NCBI GenBank assembly: GCA_037074615.1
Contig: CM073527.1
Location: 26,846,848-26,910,847 of the forward strand
Length of the DNA stretch: 64,000 bases
Direction of reading: 5' to 3'
From: Leucaena leucocephala
Taxonomy: Eukaryota > Streptophyta > Magnoliopsida > Fabales > Fabaceae
Of the stretch, positions 36,132-46,772 are shown piece after piece. The position numbers were made by a program, and so were the translations under genes. Under the pieces are notes generated by a model. That model did not search any database. It was not told the DNA's origin and saw nothing but the letters and a program-made list of their open reading frames with translations. Every line of letters begins with the position of its first letter. Position 1 is the stretch's first letter.

Positions 36132-37694
36132 TCAACCTCCTTGCTCTTCATTCTCTCCGGATATTTCCTCCAGAGATCTTCCCCTTGTCTCCGGCACCAA
36201 GAAAGTACAGAAGAATCCTAACACGCTAACCACGCCCAACGCGATAAGCGAATTCCTCACTCCAATCCCCGGAGGGTACCCTGCATCTGTCTTGCTCGGG
36301 TCCTTGCTCTGTGCCAGATACAAGAACCCAAATGCACCCACAATAGCACCCAGCTTGCCCGACGCCGACGATATCCCATGGCAAGTAGATCGGAATCTGG
36401 CCGGGAAAACTTCCGCCGGCACGACGAATGTGGTAGAATTAGGCCCAAAATTGGCGAAGAAGAAGGTGAGGGAATACATCACCACAAATCCTATTCTATT
36501 ATCCCTATGTGACCAATGGTCATAAGGAATAGCCAGAGCAAACATAAACACGGTCATGAAGAAGAATCCGCCCAGTTGAATCCAAAACCTTCCTATTCTA
36601 TCAATGAGGGCCACTGTAAACCAGTACCCTGGAACAGAACCGCAGAGAGCAATCAGCGTTTGAGCCTTCGCGATAAAGAACATCTCATCCAGGGCATTCA
36701 AGGTCTTGGCCGGAGGAATCCAACCGACGGCAATGAATATATCTTTTTGGAACAGATTTTGACTGTAATATGCAATGTCGAGCAAGAACCAAGTGCTTGT
36801 AGTTCCCAGCAAATGAAGCCCATGACGTCTCAAAAATTCCCTGGACAACAGACCATACGGTTTAACCTTATTAGACTCGTCCTCGTTAGGCTCCGATGCA
36901 ATTTCCACCTTAAGAACTTTAGCCATGTCGGCTGCAGCTCGCTCTGCGTTCTTGGCGACGAGTGCAGTGTAACGAGCAGTCTCAGGCATCTTGACTCTCG
37001 AGTAAAATGTCAAAACAGCAGGCACCGCTCCTGCCATTAACATTATCCTCCACACGAAATCCGCTTGTGGAACAGTTGAACCTGCCGGATCAACCGCGTA
37101 AGTTGCAGCTGGAAACTTGGACTTGAACGCAGCAGACAAGATGATTGCGAAGATACCGGCAGCCAGAATTCCAAAACCCTGCATCGCAAAAACTGCAGAA
37201 ATGAAGGCGCCCCGAGTCTTCTTGCTCGAACACTCAGACATGATGGTGGCGGAAAGAGGGTAGTCTCCGCCAATACCGAAACCGAGCCAGAATCGGAAGA
37301 AGCAAAGAGTGGTCATCACAGATTTTGATGTATGTCCAAAAGAGAGGCCCGAACCAAGAGAGCATACGATCATCGTCAAGAGAGTCATGGCGTACACTTT
37401 TTTGCGCCCCAATTTATCCCCGAGCCACCCAAAGAAGAGCTGACCGGAGATGGTTCCGCAGAAGGCAACGCCGTTAACGGCGGCTGCTACATTAGGAGGC
37501 AAAGTGCCGGGTCTGGGCGAACCTTCCACGTAGTAGTAGACGCGGCCAAGTAACTTGGTGACGAGGGATATGCTGAACAGATCGTATGCGTCGGTGAAGA
37601 AGCCCATGCCAGCGACGAGGATGGCTGTGAAATGGTACCATTGTGTTTTCGCCACATCCAGTGCATTCAGCACCTGTGCCTGATCTCCTGCCAT
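36132..37694 (-). CDS. PHT1: PHT1 family high-affinity phosphate:H+ symporter
   Basis: A single uninterrupted coding exon of 520 residues, the usual length for PHT1 (about 520-540). It moves inorganic phosphate with protons across the plasma membrane of root and other cells. The protein is a 12-helix major-facilitator transporter with a hydrophilic central loop (about residues 230-290). The signature GGDYPLSATIMSE lies at residues 142-154, FFTDAYDLF at 32-40, and the MFS motif GWLGDKLGRKKVY at about 89-101. It ends RSLEEISGENEEQ. The coding part has no intron, typical of PHT1, but a 5' UTR intron is predicted just upstream. PHT1 genes are often in tandem clusters; only this one is visible. 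Which PHT1 member it is cannot be said by eye. Confidence 0.97.
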   Translation of the reverse strand: MAGDQAQVLNALDVAKTQWYHFTAILVAGMGFFTDAYDLFSISLVTKLLGRVYYYVEGSPRPGTLPPNVAAAVNGVAFCGTISGQLFFGWLGDKLGRKKVYAMTLLTMIVCSLGSGLSFGHTSKSVMTTLCFFRFWLGFGIGGDYPLSATIMSECSSKKTRGAFISAVFAMQGFGILAAGIFAIILSAAFKSKFPAATYAVDPAGSTVPQADFVWRIMLMAGAVPAVLTFYSRVKMPETARYTALVAKNAERAAADMAKVLKVEIASEPNEDESNKVKPYGLLSREFLRRHGLHLLGTTSTWFLLDIAYYSQNLFQKDIFIAVGWIPPAKTLNALDEMFFIAKAQTLIALCGSVPGYWFTVALIDRIGRFWIQLGGFFFMTVFMFALAIPYDHWSHRDNRIGFVVMYSLTFFFANFGPNSTTFVVPAEVFPARFRSTCHGISSASGKLGAIVGAFGFLYLAQSKDPSKTDAGYPPGIGVRNSLIALGVVSVLGFFCTFLVPETRGRSLEEISGENEEQGG

Positions 37695-37725
37695 GAGCGG
37701 CAGTTTTGGTCACGAGTTTCTTTCT

Positions 37726-38161
37726 CTGCATAAACATGAGTTTCTTGATAAGTAGATGTGGATCAGAGTAATGGGAAGTGAAGATTTAATTATCAGCAGA
37801 CATGTATCCGTGGATAACACCAGGAAAAAGATCCGAAATTCATGATTTAGGGAATTGGCATGATCTGGTTTCAGAACAGAATGAGGGTGTGTTTTTAATA
37901 GAAGGAAGAACATGTTGGCGGGTAACAAGTAAAGGTAAGAAACCCAGAAAGGAAAACTGAAATGAAAAATAATGCAAATATTGGGAAGTAAGGGGGAAAC
38001 ATATAAAAGGCATATATAATGGCGTGGATGATGATCAAGTGTGAATGGGGGACTAATGCATACATTGTTTCTTTGTTTTTTTTTTGGGGGGGGGGGGGGG
38101 GGTTGTGGTACGTAATAAATATATAGAAGGCGAGATGGGAAGAGTAAGCAAGTGAACGTAC
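37726..38161 (-). other. Predicted 5' UTR intron of PHT1 gene
   Basis: On the minus strand a strong donor GCGACAG|GTACGTTC at 38162/38161 and an acceptor TTTATGCAG|AGAAAG at 37726/37725 bracket 436 bp, leaving about 30 nt of leader before the ATG at 37694. The interval contains a poly-G/C run (38089-38102). Leader introns are frequent in PHT1 genes. No transcript was available to confirm it. Confidence 0.65.
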
Positions 38162-38263
38162 CTGTCGCGATGAGTGCAAGGAAACAGGGAGAGGAGTGTG
38201 TAATGAGGGGAGGGAAGGGAAGAATAAGTGGGATGGGAAAAGAAGCGAGAAGAATGGGAATGG

Positions 38264-38271
38264 ATTTATAG
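38264..38271 (-). promoter_or_regulatory. TATA box of PHT1 gene
   Basis: CTATAAAT on the minus strand (in CTCTCTATAAATCC). It lies about 100 bp upstream of the predicted leader donor, giving a leader exon of plausible size. Confidence 0.65.
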
Positions 38272-38317
38272 AGAGCCATAATATTTTCATAGGAACAGCT
38301 CCTGAGATATTCCACGG

Positions 38318-38325
38318 GCATATAC
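38318..38325 (-). promoter_or_regulatory. P1BS element (PHR1 binding site), GCATATAC
   Basis: The palindromic consensus GNATATNC is matched exactly, about 50 bp upstream of the TATA box. PHR1-type MYB-CC factors bind P1BS to switch on PHT1 genes when phosphate is short, so this gene is probably Pi-starvation inducible. Confidence 0.75.
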
Positions 38326-38329
38326 TCCC

Positions 38330-40947
38330 CACCATTTTCGCCCCACCCCTACGCCCCAGTCAATACTCCATTTACGACGTCGCTTCCCTCTCCTTTGACC
38401 TACATCTCCACATTTGTATACCTCTTTCTTCACTTATCATATATACACACACACATATATTCAATATATCTTTCATCACCCATTTTTTTCTATATATATA
38501 TATATTGAATATATATATATAAATGACTTATATGAGAATCCCCGCATACATGGCCATGATCAATAACCAAGCCAGGTCAATGGTGTCCAAAAATATCAAA
38601 GCATAAACCATAGTCACTTCTGCTGATACATATATAAAGTCATCAGAGTTGGCAAGGAGATTATTATTTGATTCCATATTTTTGTACATCTCATGCGTTT
38701 TTGTGTACCGGGACATATATACGCACACACGTGTGTGTGTACTAGGGAGAGAGAGGGTGTGTTATTGTCTGGCTGCAAAATGAAGATTCGAGAGGTCATG
38801 TGCGAAAAGAGATGTGTGTGATATATATGAAGGCATAGAGCCGTACGTACCGGCTGGAAACTCCAAAGGAACACAGATATTATGCTCCAGCTTTCGTGAT
38901 CTAATTGGCTATCGTTATGAAGTTGGGGAGTCGTAAGACAAGTAAACATCCCATGCATGCATGTTCCTGTCTTCTTTTCTCTTTCCGATCCCTTGTTACG
39001 TACTTGAACAGAACTGGTTTCATGTATCATGAGGATTTTTTGGTTAAATATTACGGATTTCTTTTTATTTAATGTTGACCGTTGAGATAATCTGAAGCTA
39101 TTAATTTGTACTAGACTGATTTTTCGTTCGTATCGTTTCGGTACGTTGAATGGTGGAAGCACCGTGGTCATCGCAAATATTGGCCTCCTCCTCCTCCTCC
39201 TCTCCGTGATGTCCCTTTAAAAAGTGGACAGAAAATCAACCAAACTCTTTATATATATATAAAAATATATAAGAGAGGGCTAACGTCCAATAGGGAAAAG
39301 ATTAAATTAACAAGGAATTAAATCCTAAATAGTCAGAAGCCTCTAAATACTGCAACTGTATAAGATATATATAAAGTCCTTCCTTAAATAGAATATCAAT
39401 AACCCTGTTAACCTCTTGATATAAGTTACAGCTTTAAGTCCCCCATCTATGGGACTGTTTAGTTTCTCCTCATACATAGTTTTAAAAGTTATTTTGAATA
39501 AAATTTTAGTTTAAAAAAATTTAAAATAAACAGTCATATTTATCCAAAAGGGCTTATAGATCAAACTGTGGTTTAAAACGAGAGTTTGCTAGTCAGAGTA
39601 ACTTTTAGAACAATAAAATAATTTATAAACTACTCAAATACTATTTTACCCTTATTTTATTTTTACATCCTCTCTTCTCTATATTTTTTACTATCTCTCC
39701 TCTATCTTCTATCTTTTTAATTGTCTCTCCTCTCTTTTCCATATTTTTCATTATCTCTCTTATCTCTTCTATTTTATTCACTATCTCTCCTCTATCATCT
39801 CTCTCTTTTTCATCCCCTCTCCTCTTTCATACTTTTAATAAAATTATACCATTTTTTATAATTTTTTAATTACAAAAGTCCTTTTGGTAATAAATATCTA
39901 ACCACTTATTTATCAAAAATTATTTTTTTTCATAAATTTTTTTCTAAAAGTTACCCAAAAGTTTTTTTTTATAAGTTATTTTTTAAAAATCTATCCAAAC
40001 ACACACTATATATGAGTTTATGATCCAATCAAGATTTTGAAAATATACAAACAGGATTCTAAAATGGGCCTAATTTAATATTCTGTCGATCATGGGCCTC
40101 CCACAAGCCCTTGTAGTTCAAAAGCACCTTTCATTTGTTTTCTGGAAAAAAAAATCACTTTAATTACTTATTGTTTTATCGGATAATTTTAGTTTCTAGA
40201 TTTCATAAAGTTCATAGAATTTTATAAATTAAAAGCCAGAAAAAATTGGGAAAAAGTATTTAATTGAAAATTTTATTTGATAAGAATGATTTAAATTAGA
40301 ATACTAGTACTTTATATGTTTAAAAATTTATTATGTCACTATCACCAATAAAATTTTTAATAGGATTTTTTTTTCTAATTTTATTTTAAAAACGTCGGTT
40401 GGTATACTCAAACTCAATGGATCAAACTATAGAGGTTATTTTTTAAAAAAATTTAAAATAGAAATTTAAAATTTTGATGAATTATAGAGATTTACAAATT
40501 AATTTTCCGAATTTTTATAAAAAGAACCCTTTAATTTCTTCCTTTTTTGAAAAAAAAGTATAGCCTGATATAAATTGTAAAAAGAAAAAAAACAAGAAGC
40601 GATGCTTAGGTCAATTTATATCGCCTGATATAAATTGTCGTATATCATTGAAGACGAATGTTTAAAATTGAGGCTTCATGTACAACTAACTACTCCTGCC
40701 TGGGACCTATCGTAATTACCAACTTCAATTTCAAATATTGTACGAATCCTGTCGATTCTCATTCATCTGAATAATATACAAAAAGTGTAAAATAAAAATA
40801 TATAAAAGGACTTGGCTTTTCTTTAACGAATCGAGCAATATGACAGGGTTTGGAGCCATTATGCCTGAGATGAAGAGGAGAGATAGTGGAAGACTAAGAA
40901 CAAGTGATGAAAGAATTGAAAGTGATCGAGAAGGAGATGAAGAACTG
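38330..40947. other. Intergenic, AT-rich, with microsatellites and a MITE
   Basis: Contains (AT)n and ACAC tracts near 38440-38520, a reverse-oriented MITE (39451-40006) and AT-rich DNA. An open frame of 185 codons on the minus strand (38614-39171) has no recognisable domain and is judged chance. Confidence 0.5.
39451..40006 (-). mobile_element. MITE copy (GTTTGG-ended family), reverse orientation
   Basis: It begins GGGACTGTTTAGTTTC and ends ATCTATCCAAACACACAC. Between them are reverse complements of the modules at 48289 and 59409, including a CTCTCCTCT-rich centre with repeated TATCTCTCCTCT units. It is non-coding. Confidence 0.75.
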
Positions 40948-41628
40948 CTATGAAGCGAACTCGGAAGAGGTCAAGCTCAAGAGATGCTCCAAATATTCAG
41001 CCCCCAAATCCTCCAACACGAGCACGTTGTGGGAGGCATGGGTGTCCCTGGAGGAGCTGGTAATATTCTCTCTGGGTTTTTTAAGGTTAGAGGACGACGA
41101 CGACCTCTGTCTCAAGGTGTGCTTTCTCTTGAGGGCCAACACAGGAGACAAACCTTCCTCCCACGGCTTACTCGCCATGCTTTCGAGGGACTCCCTCACC
41201 ACTTGTTCCGGGAAATTCAGCACCGCCATCGATCCCTTCATGCAGAAAGCTGCCTGGTCGTAGGCCAATGCCGCCGCCTCCGCCGTATCAAACGTCCCGA
41301 TCCACACTCTCACCCCATTCCTCATCGAGTCCCTTATCTCCGCCGCGAATTTCCCCCACGGCCTCCTCCTCACACCTCTGTACGGCCTCTTCCCTTTCTT
41401 ACTCCCACTACTCTGGTGTTCTGGTGGTGATGATGATATAGATGAGTACGCGTCCGTGTTTGTCGCCACTTCCACTGGTGAGGAGACTTCTTGAGATTCT
41501 ATTGCTGCCACAGAATCGAAGGTGAAGAAGTCTTCCCAGCTGAATGATTCTTCGGAAACAGAGGAATTGGAATTTGTAGGGGATGATGATGATAGCTCTT
41601 GGTTTTGGAACTGATGAAGGGAATCCAT
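40948..41628 (-). CDS. ERF transcription factor, group IXc (ERF1/ERF15/ORA59-like)
   Basis: An intronless gene of 226 residues from MDSLHQFQNQ. The AP2/ERF DNA-binding domain is at about residues 83-140 (YRGVRRRPWGKFAAEIRD, GVRVWIGTFDTAEAAALAYD), with Ala and Asp at the positions that mark ERFs rather than DREBs. N-terminal EESFSWEDFFTFDS and C-terminal LEDLGAEYLEHLLSLTSS are the acidic activation motifs of group IXc; the latter is an EDLL-type motif. Members bind GCC boxes and activate ethylene- and jasmonate-dependent defence genes. The frame extends 12 codons further (to 41664), but the TATA box at 41671-41681 lies too close for that ATG to be in the mRNA, so 41628 is chosen. It forms a divergent pair with the ERF at 46356. 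Confidence 0.94.
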   Translation of the reverse strand: MDSLHQFQNQELSSSSPTNSNSSVSEESFSWEDFFTFDSVAAIESQEVSSPVEVATNTDAYSSISSSPPEHQSSGSKKGKRPYRGVRRRPWGKFAAEIRDSMRNGVRVWIGTFDTAEAAALAYDQAAFCMKGSMAVLNFPEQVVRESLESMASKPWEEGLSPVLALKRKHTLRQRSSSSSNLKKPRENITSSSRDTHASHNVLVLEDLGAEYLEHLLSLTSSEFAS

Positions 41629-41670
41629 GTTGGTGGCTAGCTTTGAAGGACCACACACCCCCACTCACAT

Positions 41671-41681
41671 CCTTTTATATA
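41671..41681 (-). promoter_or_regulatory. TATA box of ERF gene, decides the start codon
   Basis: TATATAAAAGG on the minus strand. Transcription about 30 nt downstream would begin near 41640-41648, leaving a short leader before the ATG at 41628. Confidence 0.7.
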
Positions 41682-42763
41682 GGTCACTATCGCTCAACTT
41701 AGAAACCCGGGATTTATTGAATGGAGAAGAAAGAGAGAATCGAGATTATTGGCTAGGGAGGATGTGTTCAGCTTTGTGTCATTATCGTCGAGGGGTTAGA
41801 ATAGAAACGACAGGGGCCCTGAGCGTTAGGATCAGGAAGTAATTAAAAATGGAAGGGTATATTATAGTCTTTGATTAATTCGCACGTGAGTCAAACATGG
41901 TGACAACGTGGGCAGCTCCAAATGGACTAAACTTACACCTCTATTGAATTGAATCATGCGTAAGCCCTACGCTCACCACCTTCTCTAACTTAATTGCAAA
42001 GAATATTGAAAGCTTCGTTTTGGGTGTTATTATATATATTGAAGTTGAGATCGTCTTCATTCCGTCATGACGAGGGGGATTAATCAGTGTCTTAGCGCAG
42101 TAAGAAGATGCGTGCGGATATATAATTGTATATATCTCCATCTTTAAAGAATAATTATAATTGCACATTAATAATTGTATTTGTGTATATATATATACAT
42201 ATATATATCCTCAAGTTCTTTGAATTCCAAAACGAGGGTATCCATGTATCAGGCATGAAGAAGACAAGTTTTATTACGTTTAATTGGTAACGAAGTACTA
42301 TTCATAAAAACGAGGCTCTTTCCAATTTCCATTATAATTTTGTACAGAAGGCTAACGTAAGAACAGAGACTATTTCTTTTAAAAAATAAACGGTCAATAA
42401 TAGCCTTCCATGGATTAGGCCATCTAAGCTCCCCTGGAGCCCTCAGTATGTTCAAATCCTCATAGACAGAGTCCTTGGATGATTAGGGTAACATATATAT
42501 TATAGGCATGCAAACACAAATAGTTAAATTTCATAACAGAGACCCAGATTGCTTTATTAATTACAGCTTTTATATTGATCAAGCTGTGTCGTAGGTTATG
42601 GATATTAATAATAACTTGGTAAATAAAGAAACCACGAAAGGGGTAGTGGCGTTGCAATAATTGAAGCCGAGAAAGGAGAAGGGACCAAAGCTTTGAACGA
42701 ATTATTTTATTTTGGAAAGGAGAGGATTAGGACAAAGCAGTGATTAAAGTAATAACAAGTTGG

Positions 42764-42813
<50 letters not shown>
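42764..42813 (+). repeat. (AAT)n microsatellite
   Basis: About 16 uninterrupted trinucleotide units, likely polymorphic. Confidence 0.9.
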
Positions 42814-42814
<1 letters not shown>

Positions 42815-43150
42815 TAAGATAAAGGGGGTAGGCCAATGCATGCACCCACTGCAACTAGGCAGATACTTGACAAAATTACTTTCATTTGATGTGGCCATTT
42901 ATCATTTTTCTTAAAAAAAAAAGAGTTATATATAATTGAAACTTAAATGTCTTATTTATAATTCAAATTCATAAATTTGCAATTGTTGATATCATTATTT
43001 ATATTCCATTTAAGAAAATTATCATAAACTTAACTCTCATTAATTTGATGTTTTGGGATCTATTGTTATTCTCCCATATATACATTATCCAGGAAAAAAA
43101 AAAACTGTCATAAAAGGCGATGTCACGCTCAAAGGGTCCGCACACGTAAA

Positions 43151-43880
43151 TAGAACATTAATTAAGATTATCAACAGGAGTTGATTTGAGTGGTAAATAA
43201 TTTGATATCGCTTAAATAAGATATTGAATTTAAGTCTTAGTGTATGCAGAAAATTCTCATTGGGAAAATCACTCACCATAACTAAGTGCGTGACGCATAT
43301 CAGATCTGGATGTAATCAGGAAAAACTCTAATGAATTGGGTTGGTAACAAAGAAAAGAACATTAATTAAGATCGGGCCCAAACAAAACAAAGCATGAAGT
43401 CTTAGATGCTCGAGAATGCTTCTACCAACGGGAGTTAATTCGATTGGTAAGTAGTTCGGTATCGTTTAAATGAGGTTTTGAGTTCGAACTTTAACGTATA
43501 CAAAAAAAATCTATTGAGAGACTCATCCACCATAGTCAGGTGCGCGACGCAGGTCAGATTCAGATATAGTCAAGGTAAAATTCTGATAAATTAGATGGGT
43601 AATAAAAAAAGAACATTAATTAAGATCGGGCCCAAATAGAACAAAGCATGAAGTCTTAGATGCTCAAGAATGCTTCTACCAACTAGAGTTAATTCGAGTG
43701 GTAAGCAACTCAATATCACTTAAACGAGGTATTAAGTTTGAGTCTTGGCACATGCAAAAAATTTCTGTTGGGAGACTCACCTACTATAGCCAGGTGCGCG
43801 ACACAAGTCAGATTTAGATGTAGTCGAGATAAAGCTCCGATAAACTGGGTGCACAAAAAAAATAGAGAATGCTTCTACTG
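43151..43880 (+). repeat. Three tandem copies of a ~254-bp unit containing a family A SINE
   Basis: SINE copies begin near 43177, 43431 and 43684 (spacing about 254 bp) and end at about 43358, 43610 and 43862. The spacers between them match each other: ACATTAATTAAGATCGGGCC, AAGCATGAAGTCTTAGATGC and GAGAATGCTTCTACCAAC recur. The matching spacers mean the array arose by tandem duplication of SINE plus flank, not by three independent insertions. Confidence 0.85.
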
Positions 43881-43909
43881 CGTTAGTTTTATCGTGGTTT
43901 AATACTTAA

Positions 43910-43913
<4 letters not shown>

Positions 43914-43947
<34 letters not shown>
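43914..43947 (+). repeat. (AT)n microsatellite
   Basis: About 17 TA units in an otherwise AT-rich stretch. Confidence 0.85.
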
Positions 43948-43950
<3 letters not shown>

Positions 43951-44679
43951 CCTAATTATAATTATTATAAGATATACTTACATAATTTAAATAGATTAAA
44001 AAAATTAGTTAATTATAATAATTATATATTAATTTTTATAAAATATAATATTTAATTATGGACATTTAAATTATTATTAATAGATACTCTTTAATATATT
44101 TAATAAAATATAAATATACTGTTAAAAAATTACGATTTTAAGAGATAAAATAAATTATATTTTTATATTTAAAAATAAATTAAATCTATATTTAACTTTT
44201 GTAATTAGGACAAAAATAGTACATGTAATTGAGTGCTGGTTTGTAAATATTGAAATAGTCATACGCACCTCAGGCAAATAGATCCGATCATTCGAATTTA
44301 GCAAAGAGTTTTAAATCGTTAGGTGCAAAAATATTCAATTAAATGTGTTTGAAAGTATCATTAAATAAAAATAAAATAAAATAAAATATGACTAGATGAG
44401 GCAAGGAATTGGGTCTAACGTCTCACTAAATCTCTTTTACATCCTAAGTTTAAGTATCAAAAGAGATAGAGAAATAATTACGAATATCAAAATATAATTA
44501 ATTTATTGTTTGTATATCTTAATAGTATGATAAAAAAAATGTATACTATAAAAACATACAAAAAATAGTATAAGATGTCAATTGTATTAACGAGGCAAAT
44601 TGACTTGATTTAGAAAAGAAAAAGGTGGTGCAGGTAAAAGCTTTCGCTGGTTATGTTAGCGTTTATCTGACGAAGAATG

Positions 44680-44960
44680 AAGATAGATTATTTTTGATAT
44701 AATAATTTTTAGAAAGATATTAAGTTTATCTATAATATAAAAATAAGGTGAAGTCTTATTTATTTTTAGACAATATTAATGACATATAAGATAAACTTTC
44801 TATTATTTTCATATGTAAATTTAAATATTTAGGAGTTAAGATATATCTCTAAATGTTATTATTAGAATTATAATAAAATAGTATTTTTAAAAACTTAAAT
44901 ATATTTTAAATAATTATATATTTTATTTTTTCAATAGTTAAATATATAGATAATAGATAA
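44680..44960 (+). repeat. Dispersed AT-rich repeat, copy 3
   Basis: GTGAAGTCTTATTTATTTTT, GACAATATTAATGACATA, GTAAATTTAAATATTTAGG and AATTATATATTTTATTTTT in the same order as the other two copies. Confidence 0.45.
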
Positions 44961-46290
44961 GATCGCAATAGCTAATTAAGGAGAAAGAAACAAGTATTGG
45001 GTTGACCCCAACTCCTCGCCTAATTCCCTTAAAATTGTTGGGTTTGAATTCCTGCATGATTGGCATACCCCAAGACAACACCTTTTATGATGATAGGCCG
45101 AAGCCACCCTCCAGTCACCTACTAATTAATTAATCTCCTCATCTTGTGATGGATTGAGCCCATTCATGCACCTTTGAATCCCATTTCCAAATGCTATTTT
45201 ACTTCCACATATTAATATTCATAATGGGTGTTTCTATTTGTTTGGACCATGCTCTATTTTTGCCCCAGTCCAAAAAGACAAAAGTTGTGGGAGTCGCCGG
45301 ATATAAATATTCCCGGGGGGGGGGGGGGATTTTTTTTAAAATGTATGACGTGCCAAAACGCATCAGCTGCATCATGTTCATTTCAACATTTTAGTAGGTG
45401 AACAGTGTCATGGCTCCAATATTTTCCTTTCATTTTGTTTCCTTGGCATTGTCCAGGTGATGTTCTTCTTCAAACTCGCGGATCTTCGAATAATTCCCCT
45501 TCATCTCTTTATTTCCATAACTTTCTTTATATTTCAGGACTCGCATCTATAGAATTTGGGCTAAACGATCCCAACACTCACTGCTTAATTGAGAAGTCAC
45601 TTTCATCGTACAATTTGAGGATTAATTCGTCCAGCTTAGAGGCCTAACATACAAACAATTCACTTTTTATGTGAACCATCAACCTATTAATATATATATG
45701 TTCATTATATTTTGAAATAACATTCGCTTTGAATGTTTTGAAGTAACATTCGCTTTGTCCAACATTATATTTTGAAATAAAAGCTTAAATCCAATGCATT
45801 CACTAACCAGAACCCCCCCCCTTCATGTTATTTATGTCTATGTCACGACGACTATGTTCCAGAAGGAACCGACAATCCCAACCACCCTTTTTATTTTATT
45901 TAAGCCGTCTTTCCACCTTGGAGGAGATCCAATAATAGTACTTGTGTTTTGCTTCTCTTTCATGATGAAGACGCCGGAAGCTTATTTTAAACGCGCCCAC
46001 GACATGACCTTATTGCCCTTGTCGTGCTCTGCTCCAATCACTATCATATATCGTTTCGACGATGGTGCGTATCGCTAACGTCACGCATATCTAGCCTTCT
46101 TCCTTCTTCCTTCTTCGTCACTCGGTTTAATCCCCGAATCTCCGAAAGCGGTCCACTTCAGCGCACTTTATCCATTAACAATATACAATTGTTTAGCTGT
46201 TGGATTTCAAACCGTCAAATACGACCCTCCTCCCTTGGTCAAGCTATGCCCCGTGTATGTATGTATATATATATATATACATACAACCAC

Positions 46291-46296
46291 ATCACG
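46291..46296 (+). promoter_or_regulatory. G-box CACGTG upstream of small ERF gene
   Basis: CACGTG within ATCACGTGTGAC, 60 bp before the ATG and just after a TATATATATATATA tract that may serve as TATA region. bHLH/bZIP factors such as MYC2 bind G-boxes, which would fit jasmonate control; at this position it could also lie in the leader. Confidence 0.45.
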
Positions 46297-46355
46297 TGTG
46301 ACCCTCTCATCAGTGTTAACCTCACACGGATTAAGAGAGCGATCGGAGAGAATAC

Positions 46356-46772
46356 ATGGAAAAGGGGATGAGGAGTGGGAACGAGAACGGGGAGGTGAGA
46401 TACAGAGGGATACGGAGGAGGCCGTGGGGCAAGTTTGCCGCTGAGATTCGTGACCCCACCCGAAAGGGGGCTCGCATTTGGCTCGGAACCTTCGACACCG
46501 CCGAGGACGCTGCTAGGGCTTACGACGCCGCCGCTTTTCATTTCAGGGGTCACCGAGCCATTCTCAATTTCCCCAACGAACATCACTCTCTTTATCCTCC
46601 CACTTCTTCACTGCCACTGCCCCTGCCCCTGCCCCCTTCTTCCTCTTCCTCTTCGAGCATTCCGCCACCCGTCGCCGACGGCTTTGCTGTGGAGTTTGAA
46701 TACTTGGACAACAACTTGCTGGATGAACTCCTCCAACAACAAGGTTACGGCCAACCTAACTTCCCCAAGTGA
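46356..46772 (+). CDS. Small ERF transcription factor, group IXc (ERF095-098-like)
   Basis: An intronless gene of 138 residues. The AP2/ERF domain is near the N-terminus (about residues 16-73: YRGIRRRPWGKFAAEIRDPT, ARIWLGTFDTAEDAARAYDA). A Pro/Leu/Ser-rich linker follows, then the acidic C-terminal motif FEYLDNNLLDELLQQQ, the EDLL-like activation motif of group IXc. Size and layout match the short ERFs such as Arabidopsis ERF98 (TDR1). In Arabidopsis, as I recall, ERF98 sits next to ERF1 on chromosome 3, so the pair here probably reflects an old conserved ERF cluster. Role by family: ethylene/jasmonate and stress-induced activation through GCC-box promoters. Confidence 0.93.
   Translation: MEKGMRSGNENGEVRYRGIRRRPWGKFAAEIRDPTRKGARIWLGTFDTAEDAARAYDAAAFHFRGHRAILNFPNEHHSLYPPTSSLPLPLPLPPSSSSSSSIPPPVADGFAVEFEYLDNNLLDELLQQQGYGQPNFPK

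Larger units (their letters stand above)
41682..46355. other. Region between the divergent ERF pair, repeat-bearing, no gene
   Basis: About 4.7 kb. It holds an AAT microsatellite (42764-42813), three tandem SINE-containing units (43172-43862), an AT microsatellite (43914-43947), a dispersed AT-rich repeat (about 44680-44960) and a poly-G run (45316-45328). No coding region is supported. Confidence 0.55.

Noticed and set aside
36516..37040. 174-codon open frame on the plus strand opposite PHT1
   Set aside because: Antisense shadow of the intact PHT1 coding sequence.
37710..38321. 203-codon open frame upstream of PHT1 on the minus strand
   Set aside because: It runs through the predicted leader intron and a poly-C/G run (encoding a proline string), and overlaps TATA and leader; composition is not protein-like.
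38614..39171. 185-codon open frame on the minus strand
   Set aside because: No recognisable domain, His/Thr/Ile-rich text from CA and AT repeats, not flanked by convincing start context or splice sites; likely chance.
43151..43880. CRISPR-like array
   Set aside because: Units are about 254 bp, whole units (repeat and spacer) are alike, and the genome is a plant; it is a tandem SINE duplication.
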